Shown here: in pieces, positions 56,643 to 64,000 of the stretch
How the letters are laid out: every line of letters begins with the position of its first letter
Position numbering within the stretch: the first letter of the stretch is position 1
Origin: Halobacteroides halobius DSM 5150
GTDB taxonomy: Bacteria; Bacillota; Halanaerobiia; Halobacteroidales; Halobacteroidaceae
Assembly (NCBI RefSeq): GCF_000328625.1
Contig: NC_019978.1
Location: forward strand, 2,480,001 to 2,544,000
Direction: 5' to 3'
DNA length: 64,000 nucleotides
Program-made: the position numbers and the translations under genes
Notes under the pieces: generated by a model
The model's database searches: none
Told to the model about the DNA's origin: nothing
Seen by the model: only the letters and a program-made list of their open reading frames with translations

Positions 56643-58322
56643 TTAATTACTACGATTGGGGATTACAGCTCCATTAGCTGCAGAAGTAACTAACTGAGAA
56701 TAATTATAGAGATATCCCGTACAATCACAACTTGTATCTGCTTCTAGTTCTTCACACCGCACTATAAAATCTTCTGCTTCAACTTCAATTGTTCCTTGCT
56801 TGATATCAACAGAAATAATATCCCCTTCTTCTACTGCTCCAATTGGCCCTCCTTCAGCTGCTTCAGGAGAAATGTGCCCTACAAAACAACCATTATTAGA
56901 ACCAGAAAAACGGCCATCTGTAACTACACAAACCTGGCTACCTAATCCTTTACCTACTAATAATTTCATTGGCTTATACATCTCTGGCATACCAGGGCCA
57001 CCTATAGGTCCTTCATTTCTAATAACTACTACATCTCCTGGTTTTACCTGCCCAGCTTTTATTCCTGCTAAAGCTTCTTGCTCATTTTCAAATACTACCG
57101 CAGGTCCTTTAAACTGATGAGCTTCTTTAGGAATTGCTGATGGCTTTGTAATAGCTCCATCTGGGGCCAAATTCCCCTTAAGCACTGCTATCCCCCCAGT
57201 TTTATTAGCTACATCTTGAACTTTATTAATTACTTCTTCATCTTTAGTTTCAGATTGAGCAATATTATCTTCTACTTTCTTACCTGTTACTGTCAAAGAA
57301 TCTAACTTAAGTTGAGAACTTAACTCTTTCATCACTGCTGGAACTCCTCCAGCTTCATAAAAATCAAGCAAAGTATAAGAACCACCAGGTATTAAGGGCA
57401 CAAGATGAGGAATTTGACTACTCAATTCCCCAAAATCATCTAAATCTAGATCAATACCTGCCTCATAAGCAATAGCTAGAATGTGTAATACAGTATTCGT
57501 AGATCCCCCAATTGCTGAGTTAACCTTTATTGCATTAGCTAAAGAATTTTTGGTAATAATATCTCTAGCAGTTATCTCTTCTTCTATTAAATCTAATATT
57601 ACTTTACCAGTCTGATAAGCAACTGCCTTCCGCTTGCTATAGACTGCTGGAATAGATGCACTTCCAGGTAAAGACATACCCACCGCTTCCGATAAACAAC
57701 ACATAGTATTAGCCGTTCCTAACATAGCACAAGAACCAACTGTAGGACAAGCATTATCCTCTAGCCATAAGTATTCCTCTTCACTCATCAATCCATCTTG
57801 TAAAGATCCTAATGACTGCTGAATAATTGAATGATCAATATATTCTCCTCCATAAGGGTTATTCTCCTCTAATTTGCCTGGTAAAGTTGGCCCACCATTA
57901 ACTAAAATAGATGGTAGATCAAGACGAGCTGCAGCCATTAGCATACCAGGAACAATCTTATCACACGAACCTAATAAAACCATAGCATCTATTCGATGAG
58001 CTTGCATCATCATTTCTATATCATTAGCAATTAGTTCTCTAGTAGGAAGAATATGATTCATGCCATCATGACCCATAGCCATGCCATCACAAGCTCCAAT
58101 TGTCCCAAATTCAACCGGGGTTCCTCCTGCTGCTCTAATTCCTTCTCTAACCTGCTGGGCCAACTCCTTTAAATTATAATGGCCAGGGCAGATAGTATTA
58201 AAGGAATTAACTACAGCAACAATAGGTTTATCCAATTCTTCATCTGTATATCCATTAGATTTATATAAGGCTCTAACATTAGACCATTCTGGTTGGGAAA
58301 GAATATCTTTACTTCGTCGCAT
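56643..58322 (-). CDS. IlvD/Edd-family dehydratase, copy A
   Basis: Fe-S cluster dehydratase of 559 residues. Cluster ligands are likely in LLGSCDKIVPGM (about 118-129), ACPTVGSCAMLGTANTM (about 189-205), and the metal/substrate segments CDGMAMGHDGMNH and GGPIGAVEEGD. C-terminal DGRFSGSNNGCFVGHISPEA is typical. The family covers dihydroxy-acid dehydratase (IlvD), phosphogluconate dehydratase (Edd) and sugar-acid dehydratases; with dgoD, aldolase and KDG kinase next door a sugar-acid role is more likely than branched-chain synthesis. Last gene of the operon. Confidence 0.85.
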   Translation of the reverse strand: MRRSKDILSQPEWSNVRALYKSNGYTDEELDKPIVAVVNSFNTICPGHYNLKELAQQVREGIRAAGGTPVEFGTIGACDGMAMGHDGMNHILPTRELIANDIEMMMQAHRIDAMVLLGSCDKIVPGMLMAAARLDLPSILVNGGPTLPGKLEENNPYGGEYIDHSIIQQSLGSLQDGLMSEEEYLWLEDNACPTVGSCAMLGTANTMCCLSEAVGMSLPGSASIPAVYSKRKAVAYQTGKVILDLIEEEITARDIITKNSLANAIKVNSAIGGSTNTVLHILAIAYEAGIDLDLDDFGELSSQIPHLVPLIPGGSYTLLDFYEAGGVPAVMKELSSQLKLDSLTVTGKKVEDNIAQSETKDEEVINKVQDVANKTGGIAVLKGNLAPDGAITKPSAIPKEAHQFKGPAVVFENEQEALAGIKAGQVKPGDVVVIRNEGPIGGPGMPEMYKPMKLLVGKGLGSQVCVVTDGRFSGSNNGCFVGHISPEAAEGGPIGAVEEGDIISVDIKQGTIEVEAEDFIVRCEELEADTSCDCTGYLYNYSQLVTSAANGAVIPNRSN

Positions 58323-58338
58323 TTAGACCACCTTTCTT

Positions 58339-60060
58339 TTATTTCATATATCCACCTTTCATTGGAGAAGTAGCTAACTTAGCATATTGGGCCAAGACCC
58401 CGCTTTTAGCTCCTACATCTGGTTTAGTCCACTCTTCTTTTCTAGCTGCTAATATTTCCTCAATCTCATGAGCTTCTTTCTCTTCTCCAGCAACTCCTAC
58501 AATCTCTAGTTTACGCTCTGGAATATTAATTTTAATCAAATCTCGATTCTCTACCAAAGCGATTGGCCCTCCTGCTGCTGCTTCGGGAGAAACATGGCCA
58601 ATAGCTGGACCACGAGTGGCACCTGAGTAACGACCATCTGTAATTAAGGCAGTAGTAGATACTAACTCTGGGTCAGAAGCAATTGCCTCTGTTGTATAAA
58701 ACATTTCAGGCATTCCAGTACCCTTTGGCCCTTCATAACGAATAAATATCACATCACCTGGTTCAATATTCTGATTAATAATTGCGTCTCTTGCCTCTTC
58801 TTCACAGTCAAAAACACGAGCTGAGCCAACGTGTTGGTGCATCTCTTTAGCTACTGCAGAATGTTTAACAACAGCACCTTCTGGAGCTAGATTACCTTTT
58901 AAAATAGCTACAGCCCCTTCATCAGAAATTGGTTCTTCTCTAGAAACTAAAACATCATCTATTTCAACAGAGTAATTATCTGTAAATTTAGCTCTACAGT
59001 CACCAATAAATCCATCTTTCTTTAGTTTCTTTAAATTTTCGCCTAAAGTCTTACCTGTAACTGTCATCTGGTCAAGGTGTAATAAGTCTTTAATCTCTTC
59101 CATTACTGCTGGTACTCCTCCAGCATACCATAAAGCCTCACAAGAATATTCTCCGCTTGGAATTACATTAGCCAAATAAGGAGTGCGTCGATGAATCTCA
59201 TCAAATAAATCTGGCTCAATCTCAATACCAGCTTCATAAGCTATAGCTGGAATATGTAACAAAGCATTTGTAGAACCAGCTACTGCTGCATGAAGAGTAA
59301 TTGCATTCTCGAAAGCCTTCTTAGTCAAAATATAACTTGGGTTAATATCTTCTTTAACTAAATCCAAAATCTGCTCTCCAGCCCGTTGAGCAAAGTCATC
59401 AAGAACTTCATCTTTAGTTGGAGCTAAAGCAGAACCAGGTAGCGCTAAACCTAATGCTTCAGCAATAACCTGCATAGTATTAGCCGTCCCCATAAACTGA
59501 CAGGAACCACAACTTGGACAAGCCTCATTTTGATACTTTGTGAATTCTTCTTCTGTAATCTCTCCTCGCTCTAATTGAGCAGCATAGGTACCTATCTTCT
59601 CTAAAGTTAAACCATCTTTCCCAGGGCTCATAGTTCCACCTGGTACATGAATTACTGGCATATCAACTCTAGCCGCTGCCATTAAATGGGCTGGAATTGC
59701 TTTATCACAAGAAGAGGTCAGTACAACTCCATCATACGGATGACCCAAAGCATGAATCTCAACCATATTAGCAATCATTTCTCGTGAAACAAGAGAATAA
59801 TTCATTCCATCATGGCCTTGGGCTACCCCATCACAGATATCAGTTACTGTAAATTCAGCTGGTTTAGCTCCTACATTACCTACTCCGTTAGCTATCTTAT
59901 CAACAACTCTATCTAAATGAAAACTACCCGGATGGCTTGGCCCGTAAGTACTATCAACCAAAATTTGGGGTTTAGATAAATCATCTCTATCCCAACCTGC
60001 AGCCAAGCGTAAAGGATCAATTTCAACTCCTACTTCTCTTAGTTTCTGACTCTTTAGCAT
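58339..60060 (-). CDS. IlvD/Edd-family dehydratase, copy B
   Basis: Second Fe-S dehydratase, 573 residues, clearly diverged from copy A. Cluster motifs are LTSSCDKAIPAHLM (about 116-129) and ACPSCGSCQFMGTANTM (about 180-196); CDGVAQGHDGMNYS and SDEGAVAILKGNLAPEG are conserved. An extra C-terminal helical segment (HEIEEILAARKEEW) and an N-terminal REVGVEIDPLRLAAGWD stretch are unlike canonical IlvD and fit sugar-acid dehydratases. It lies between copy A (16 bases) and the dgoD gene (23 bases). Substrate unknown. Confidence 0.85.
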   Translation of the reverse strand: MLKSQKLREVGVEIDPLRLAAGWDRDDLSKPQILVDSTYGPSHPGSFHLDRVVDKIANGVGNVGAKPAEFTVTDICDGVAQGHDGMNYSLVSREMIANMVEIHALGHPYDGVVLTSSCDKAIPAHLMAAARVDMPVIHVPGGTMSPGKDGLTLEKIGTYAAQLERGEITEEEFTKYQNEACPSCGSCQFMGTANTMQVIAEALGLALPGSALAPTKDEVLDDFAQRAGEQILDLVKEDINPSYILTKKAFENAITLHAAVAGSTNALLHIPAIAYEAGIEIEPDLFDEIHRRTPYLANVIPSGEYSCEALWYAGGVPAVMEEIKDLLHLDQMTVTGKTLGENLKKLKKDGFIGDCRAKFTDNYSVEIDDVLVSREEPISDEGAVAILKGNLAPEGAVVKHSAVAKEMHQHVGSARVFDCEEEARDAIINQNIEPGDVIFIRYEGPKGTGMPEMFYTTEAIASDPELVSTTALITDGRYSGATRGPAIGHVSPEAAAGGPIALVENRDLIKINIPERKLEIVGVAGEEKEAHEIEEILAARKEEWTKPDVGAKSGVLAQYAKLATSPMKGGYMK

Positions 60061-60083
60061 ATTATCACTCCATTTTTAGTTTA

Positions 60084-61232
60084 TTACCACTCAGCAACTG
60101 TTCCATCCTGGTGACGCCAAACTGGATTCTTCCAATTATGCCCTTCTTGGGCCATCTTTCGTACATGCTCCTCATCAATTTCAATCCCTAAACCAGACCT
60201 CTGAGGAATCTCCACATAACCCCCCTGATAATCAAATACAGATGGGTCAACTAAATATTCTAATATATCACTTCCTTGATTATAGTGAATTCCTAAGCTC
60301 TGTTCTTGGATATAGGCATTATGAGCTGTAGCATCTACCTGTAAACAGGATGCTAAGGCAATTGGCCCTAATGGACAATGAAAAGCTACTGCTACATCAT
60401 AAGCTTCAGCCATAGCAGCAATCTTTTTACATTCGGTAATTCCTCCAGCGTGAGAAAGATCAGGTTGGATAATATCTACATATCCCTTGGCTAGTAAATC
60501 TTTAAAGTCCCAACGAGAGAACATTCTTTCTCCTGTTGCAATTGGAGTTCTAGTTTGCTTCGTAATTTCCTTTAATACTTCATTATTCTCTGGTAGTACT
60601 GGCTCTTCAATAAACATTAAATTATATGGTTCCAACTCCTTAGCTAAAACCTTGGCCATTGGTTTGTGAACCCGACCATGAAAGTCGACTCCAATACCAA
60701 AATCTTCTCCTACCTCTTCTCGCACTGCAGCCACTCTATCTACCACTTCTGCTACTTTCTTATTAGAATCAATATACTGTAATTCCTCAGTTGCATTCAT
60801 CTTAATAGCAGTAAAGCCTACTTCCTTTCTTTTTTTAGCAGCTTTACCTACATCACTTGGTCTATCGCCACCAATCCAGGAATAAACCCTAATTGAATCC
60901 CGACAAGCTCCACCTAATAGTTCATAAATAGGAGCATCATAATACTTTCCTTTAATATCCCAAAGTGCTTGATCAATTCCTGCAATAGCACTCATTAAGA
61001 TTGGCCCGCCACGATAAAAACCACTTCTGTATAAAACTTGCCAGTGATCTTCTATTCTAAGAGGATCTTTTCCAATTAAATACTCACTTAATTCTTCTAC
61101 AGCAGCTTTTACTGTCTTGGCCCTTCCTTCTACTACTGGTTCCCCCCAACCACTAATTCCTTCATCAGTTTCAACTTTTAAAAATAACCATCTCGGAGGA
61201 ACAATAAAGGTTTCTAAGTTAGTGATCTTCAT
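60084..61232 (-). CDS. dgoD: D-galactonate dehydratase (enolase superfamily)
   Basis: Enolase-superfamily dehydratase making 2-keto-3-deoxy-galactonate. It is 382 residues, the same as the E. coli enzyme, and alike through its length from memory: [20 protein letters not shown] at the start, [37 protein letters not shown] (metal Asp), [12 protein letters not shown] (Glu), [10 protein letters not shown] (Glu), [20 protein letters not shown] and HCPLGPIA (His), ending [11 protein letters not shown]. Product goes to KDG kinase and aldolase encoded upstream. Confidence 0.93.
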   Translation of the reverse strand: MKITNLETFIVPPRWLFLKVETDEGISGWGEPVVEGRAKTVKAAVEELSEYLIGKDPLRIEDHWQVLYRSGFYRGGPILMSAIAGIDQALWDIKGKYYDAPIYELLGGACRDSIRVYSWIGGDRPSDVGKAAKKRKEVGFTAIKMNATEELQYIDSNKKVAEVVDRVAAVREEVGEDFGIGVDFHGRVHKPMAKVLAKELEPYNLMFIEEPVLPENNEVLKEITKQTRTPIATGERMFSRWDFKDLLAKGYVDIIQPDLSHAGGITECKKIAAMAEAYDVAVAFHCPLGPIALASCLQVDATAHNAYIQEQSLGIHYNQGSDILEYLVDPSVFDYQGGYVEIPQRSGLGIEIDEEHVRKMAQEGHNWKNPVWRHQDGTVAEW

Positions 61233-61255
61233 CTTTATTACCCCTTTATACTATA

Positions 61256-61705
61256 TTAATCAACTTTAACCTTTACAATCACTTTTTTGGCTTCTTGACC
61301 ATCAGCTAGACAAATACCAGGCATATGAATATCTTGAGGCATAAAGACTACAAAATTTCCTGGCTCAACTGCAATAAAATCACCATTACCTGCAAAAGTT
61401 AAAAAGTCATTATCTTCATCATATTCATCAAGCTCCATTCTTTCTAAATTAGAATAGCCCATTAATTCAGTTCCTTCTACAAGATACTGAATATCAATAT
61501 ACTCACGATGTCCTTCCCAAACCCCCTCTTCTTGAGATTTAGTTTCATAGGAATCTACTATAGCAAAGATATTATCGCCATCTATTTCATATTTACCCTC
61601 TTCCATCTCTGAGAAATCATTTTCTTCTAAGAATTGAAAGGCCTCTTTTAATCTTCCCCCCAATCCATAATAACAAGACGAATTAGCAAGATTATCAATA
61701 ATCAT
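61256..61705 (-). CDS. YhcH/YjgK/YiaL-family cupin protein
   Basis: A 149-residue beta-sandwich protein. Family signature visible as VWEGHREYIDIQYLVEGTE (about 66-84), with FAIVDSYETKSQEEG before it and GNFVVFMPQDIHMPGICLAD after it, with the metal-type His and Asp/Glu residues. YiaL and YhcH proteins appear in sugar-acid and sialic-acid operons, possibly as anomerases or isomerases; the function is not settled. It lies between aldolase and dgoD in the operon. Confidence 0.88.
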   Translation of the reverse strand: MIIDNLANSSCYYGLGGRLKEAFQFLEENDFSEMEEGKYEIDGDNIFAIVDSYETKSQEEGVWEGHREYIDIQYLVEGTELMGYSNLERMELDEYDEDNDFLTFAGNGDFIAVEPGNFVVFMPQDIHMPGICLADGQEAKKVIVKVKVD

Positions 61706-61742
61706 ATTTAAACTCCCCCTTTAATACTTAAATAACTATCAG

Positions 61743-62399
61743 TTAAGCTAATGACTCTCTAGTCTCTTCTACAATTTGAGTTAACTTTTTAGCCTTTTCA
61801 GTTATCACTTCATAATTCTCATTTGCTATGGCTTCTTTATCCATTAAAGCACTTCCAACTCCAAGTGCTACTACTCCAGCCTCAATAAAGTCTGCAGCAT
61901 TATCTATACCAACACCACCTGTAGGCATCATTGGAATATGGTCTAGTGGTCCTTTGATACTCTTAATATATTTTGGCCCCATAACTCCCGCCGGAAATAC
62001 CTTTACTAAATCTGCTCCAACTTGATAAGCATTAACAATTTCAGTTGGAGTCATAACTCCTGGAACCACTACTTTCCCATAGCGATTACAAACTTTAATC
62101 ACATCTTGATTTAAGTTAGGAGCAAAGATAAATTCAGCTCCAGCTAGGATAGCATCTCGGGCTGTTTCACCATCTAATACTGTTCCAGCTCCTACAATTG
62201 CATCTGTATCCTCTACCCTTTCTGATACTTCTTCAATTAAATTTATAGCACCAGGAGAATTTAAAGTTATTTCTAAAGCTTTTACTTCTCCTTCTAATAG
62301 AGCATCAACAATATTAACTACTTTATCTACTTCCATACCTCTAATAACTGCTACAACTCCACTATCTATAATTGTTTGTAGATTCTCTTGTTTTTCCAC
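61743..62399 (-). CDS. 2-Keto-3-deoxy-6-phospho-aldonate aldolase (KDPG/KDPGal type)
   Basis: Class I aldolase of 218 residues cleaving KDPG or its galacto form to pyruvate and glyceraldehyde-3-phosphate. It shows VAVIRGMEVDKVV, KALEITLNSPGAI, GAGTVLDGETARDAI, the Schiff-base Lys in ADLVKVFPAGVMGP (about 130-143) and MPTGGVGID. KDPG (Eda) and KDPGal (DgoA) aldolases cannot be told apart by sequence here; dgoD next door favours the galacto route. Confidence 0.9.
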   Translation of the reverse strand: MEKQENLQTIIDSGVVAVIRGMEVDKVVNIVDALLEGEVKALEITLNSPGAINLIEEVSERVEDTDAIVGAGTVLDGETARDAILAGAEFIFAPNLNQDVIKVCNRYGKVVVPGVMTPTEIVNAYQVGADLVKVFPAGVMGPKYIKSIKGPLDHIPMMPTGGVGIDNAADFIEAGVVALGVGSALMDKEAIANENYEVITEKAKKLTQIVEETRESLA

Positions 62400-62415
62400 T
62401 TTTATCCCCCCATTA

Positions 62416-63366
62416 CTATCTAGTAATAGCTTCTTTCTCTCCCGTAAATACTTCCACTTCTTCTCTAGTAGGTAGTCCCTCTACGTCACCAATAACTGTA
62501 GTAGCAAAAGCACCTACTGCATTAGCTAATCTAGTAGATTCTACTAAATCTTTTCCTCTTAATTGACCAGAAATAAATCCAGCTGCAAAACCATCTCCTG
62601 CTCCAATTGGATCTACAACTCTCTCTACTGGATAACCTGCTACTTTTTCCTTACTATCTTTGTTAGCTACCAAAGCACCTTTGGCTCCTAATTTAACTAC
62701 CACAATCTCTGCACCTAAATTTAAAATTTCTTCAGCTATCTCTGTTGGATCATCTGTTCCTAACAAAATTTCTCCTTCTTCCATTCCTGGTAATACAACA
62801 TCTACCTTCTTAAATAAATCTAACATAACTTCTCGCATTCTTTCTTTACTCCACAATTTTAAACGCAAGTTAGGGTCTAAAGAAACCTTAACATTATTCT
62901 CTTTAGCTATTTTAATTGCTTTTAAAATTGTATTGTGACAAGATTCACTTAGTGCAGGTGTAATACCTGTTAAATGTAAATACTTAGCTTGGGCAATATA
63001 ATCTTCAGATAGATCTTCTGGCTTCATTTTACTAGCTGCTGACCCATGCCGATAATAATAAACATTACTCTCTCCTAATTCTCTTCTTTCTTTAAAGAAT
63101 AATCCTGTAGGAGCCTGAGAAGTAAACTTAACTTGGGAAGTATCCACTCCCTCTCCTCTAATAAAAGATTTCACATACTCCCCATGTGGATCATCTCCTA
63201 ATTTACTAAACCAACCTACTTGATGATCTAATCTAGCTAAGCCAATAGCAAAATTACTTTCCGCTCCTCCTAATTGCTTTTTATAATCATAAATATACTT
63301 TAGACTCCCTGCTTCTACAGGATTCATCATCACCATAGTCTCTCCAAGAGTAACTACATCTAGCAT
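62416..63366 (-). CDS. 2-Keto-3-deoxy-aldonate kinase (PfkB family)
   Basis: Kinase of 316 residues phosphorylating KDG or 2-keto-3-deoxy-galactonate. PfkB signatures are GGAESNFAIGLARLDHQVGW (about 33-52) and the catalytic PIGAGDGFAAGFISGQL (about 248-264), with FFKERRELGESNVYYYRHGS typical of KdgK. It links dgoD to the aldolase (16 bases downstream), completing the phosphorylated De Ley-Doudoroff-type route. Confidence 0.92.
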   Translation of the reverse strand: MLDVVTLGETMVMMNPVEAGSLKYIYDYKKQLGGAESNFAIGLARLDHQVGWFSKLGDDPHGEYVKSFIRGEGVDTSQVKFTSQAPTGLFFKERRELGESNVYYYRHGSAASKMKPEDLSEDYIAQAKYLHLTGITPALSESCHNTILKAIKIAKENNVKVSLDPNLRLKLWSKERMREVMLDLFKKVDVVLPGMEEGEILLGTDDPTEIAEEILNLGAEIVVVKLGAKGALVANKDSKEKVAGYPVERVVDPIGAGDGFAAGFISGQLRGKDLVESTRLANAVGAFATTVIGDVEGLPTREEVEVFTGEKEAITR

Positions 63367-63384
63367 AATTTACCCTCCCTAAAT

Positions 63385-64000
63385 TTATTTATCTAACACA
63401 TCTTGATTAACTAAGTACTTAGGTTTGTTATCAACTAATACATCTGCAACCCCTTCGGCTGCTCTTGTTTTTAATTCGACTAGTGCATCTTCAGAATACC
63501 AACCCACATGAGGATTAATAATTACATTATCCATCTCTAATAATGGATTATCCTTTTCAATTGGCTCTTGTTCTGTTACATCTAAACCAGCTCCAGCTAA
63601 TTCTTCATTTTCTAATGCTTCAATTAATGCTGCTTCATCTATTACTGCACCTCTAGCTGTATTAACAATAAAAGCTGATTCTTTCATTAACTTAAATTCT
63701 TTAGTGCTAATCATATGTCTTGTCTTCTCATTTAAAGGTGCATGAACTGATATAAAGTCTGCTTTTTCCATTAATTCATCTAACTCAACTAATTCAACTC
63801 CATATTCCTCCTCTACACCTTCATCTACAAAGGGATCATAAACTAATAATTCAAGTCCAAAAGCTGCAGTCTTCTCTGCTAATTTATGGGGAATTTTTCC
63901 AAAACCAACAATTCCTAAACTCCTACCTCGCAATCGATAAATTGGTTTTCCAACATTAAAGTCCCAATTTCCTGCCTTAACATCATTGTTCAGTAAGACA
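63385..64000 (-). CDS. D-2-hydroxyacid dehydrogenase, 3' part, truncated by the window edge
   Basis: The C-terminal 204 or so residues of an NAD-dependent dehydrogenase (SerA/CtBP-like group). The frame continues to base 64000 without a start, so the N terminus is outside; a TTG at 63933 lies inside the cofactor domain. Visible: VKAGNWDFNVGKPIYRL, RSLGIVGFGKIPHKLAEK (dinucleotide loop), NTARGAVIDEAALIEALEN (Arg), and the catalytic His in INPHVGWYSEDA. It is the first visible gene of the sugar-acid operon and could reduce a 2-keto acid, or oxidise a 2-hydroxy acid. Substrate unknown. Confidence 0.87.
   Translation of the reverse strand, partial: VLLNNDVKAGNWDFNVGKPIYRLRGRSLGIVGFGKIPHKLAEKTAAFGLELLVYDPFVDEGVEEEYGVELVELDELMEKADFISVHAPLNEKTRHMISTKEFKLMKESAFIVNTARGAVIDEAALIEALENEELAGAGLDVTEQEPIEKDNPLLEMDNVIINPHVGWYSEDALVELKTRAAEGVADVLVDNKPKYLVNQDVLDK

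Noticed and set aside
63385-63933. Treating the dehydrogenase as complete from the TTG at 63933
   Set aside because: The frame stays open and matches the family up to base 64000, so the TTG is internal and the N terminus is simply outside the window.

Overview
This window is chromosomal DNA from a low-G+C Firmicute-type bacterium. My best guess is a halophilic anaerobe of the Halanaerobiales (Halobacteroidaceae-like), from acidic Glu/Asp-rich proteins, A+T-rich intergenic DNA and strong AGGAGG ribosome sites; the sequence alone does not prove this. Nearly everything is on the minus strand. The exceptions are an amino-acid permease (24940-26430) and an AraC regulator (55749-56591). I saw no rRNA, tRNA or CRISPR array.

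Region 1 (1-24554) is conserved housekeeping DNA with a gene order like the argS-pyrG-fba-glpX-rho-rpmE-prfA-prmC-ywlC-mntP-ywlE-rpiB-glyA-upp region of Bacillus. It covers translation (rpmE, prfA, prmC, sua5, argS), transcription termination (rho), nucleotide synthesis and salvage (pyrG, upp, comEB), glycolysis/gluconeogenesis (fba, glpX), serine/glycine metabolism (glyA), threonine deaminase with RidA, and glutamine synthetase. Less familiar genes here are a tyrosine-phosphatase-like protein with a coiled-coil insertion, tandem mntP paralogs, a Cys-rich protein, a small secreted protein and a flavodoxin-like gene without an ATG, GTG or TTG start.

Region 2 (24555-28712) holds the permease, the DUF4363/DUF421 membrane pair and an AEC-type transporter placed downstream of a lacI-type regulator.

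Region 3 (28740-43712) is a complete inositol-type catabolic operon: iolA, G, E, D, a second Gfo/Idh dehydrogenase, iolB, J and C, headed by a ribose-type ABC transporter. The LacI regulator lies just beyond its end. One 14-bp operator (TTGTAAACGTTTAA and its complement) occurs at the lacI promoter and twice ahead of the transporter. There it sits exactly in the 17-bp spacer of two promoters. These two promoters belong to a roughly 330-bp tandem duplication, each copy carrying promoter, operator, a conserved leader and an intrinsic terminator. This is the most unusual structure in the window.

Region 4 (43974-56591) is an alpha-galactoside utilisation operon: GH36 and GH4 alpha-galactosidases flank an Opp-type ABC transporter, with a divergent AraC regulator. 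A complete IS4-family element with a 10-bp target duplication sits between regulator and operon. Its transposase start is guarded by a hairpin that should block translation of read-through transcripts only.

Region 5 (56643-64000) is a sugar-acid operon: two IlvD/Edd dehydratases, a DgoD-type galactonate dehydratase, a YhcH-type protein, KDPG-type aldolase, KDG kinase and a 2-hydroxyacid dehydrogenase cut by the window edge. Together regions 3 to 5 describe an organism using plant-type sugars: galactosides, inositol and aldonic acids.
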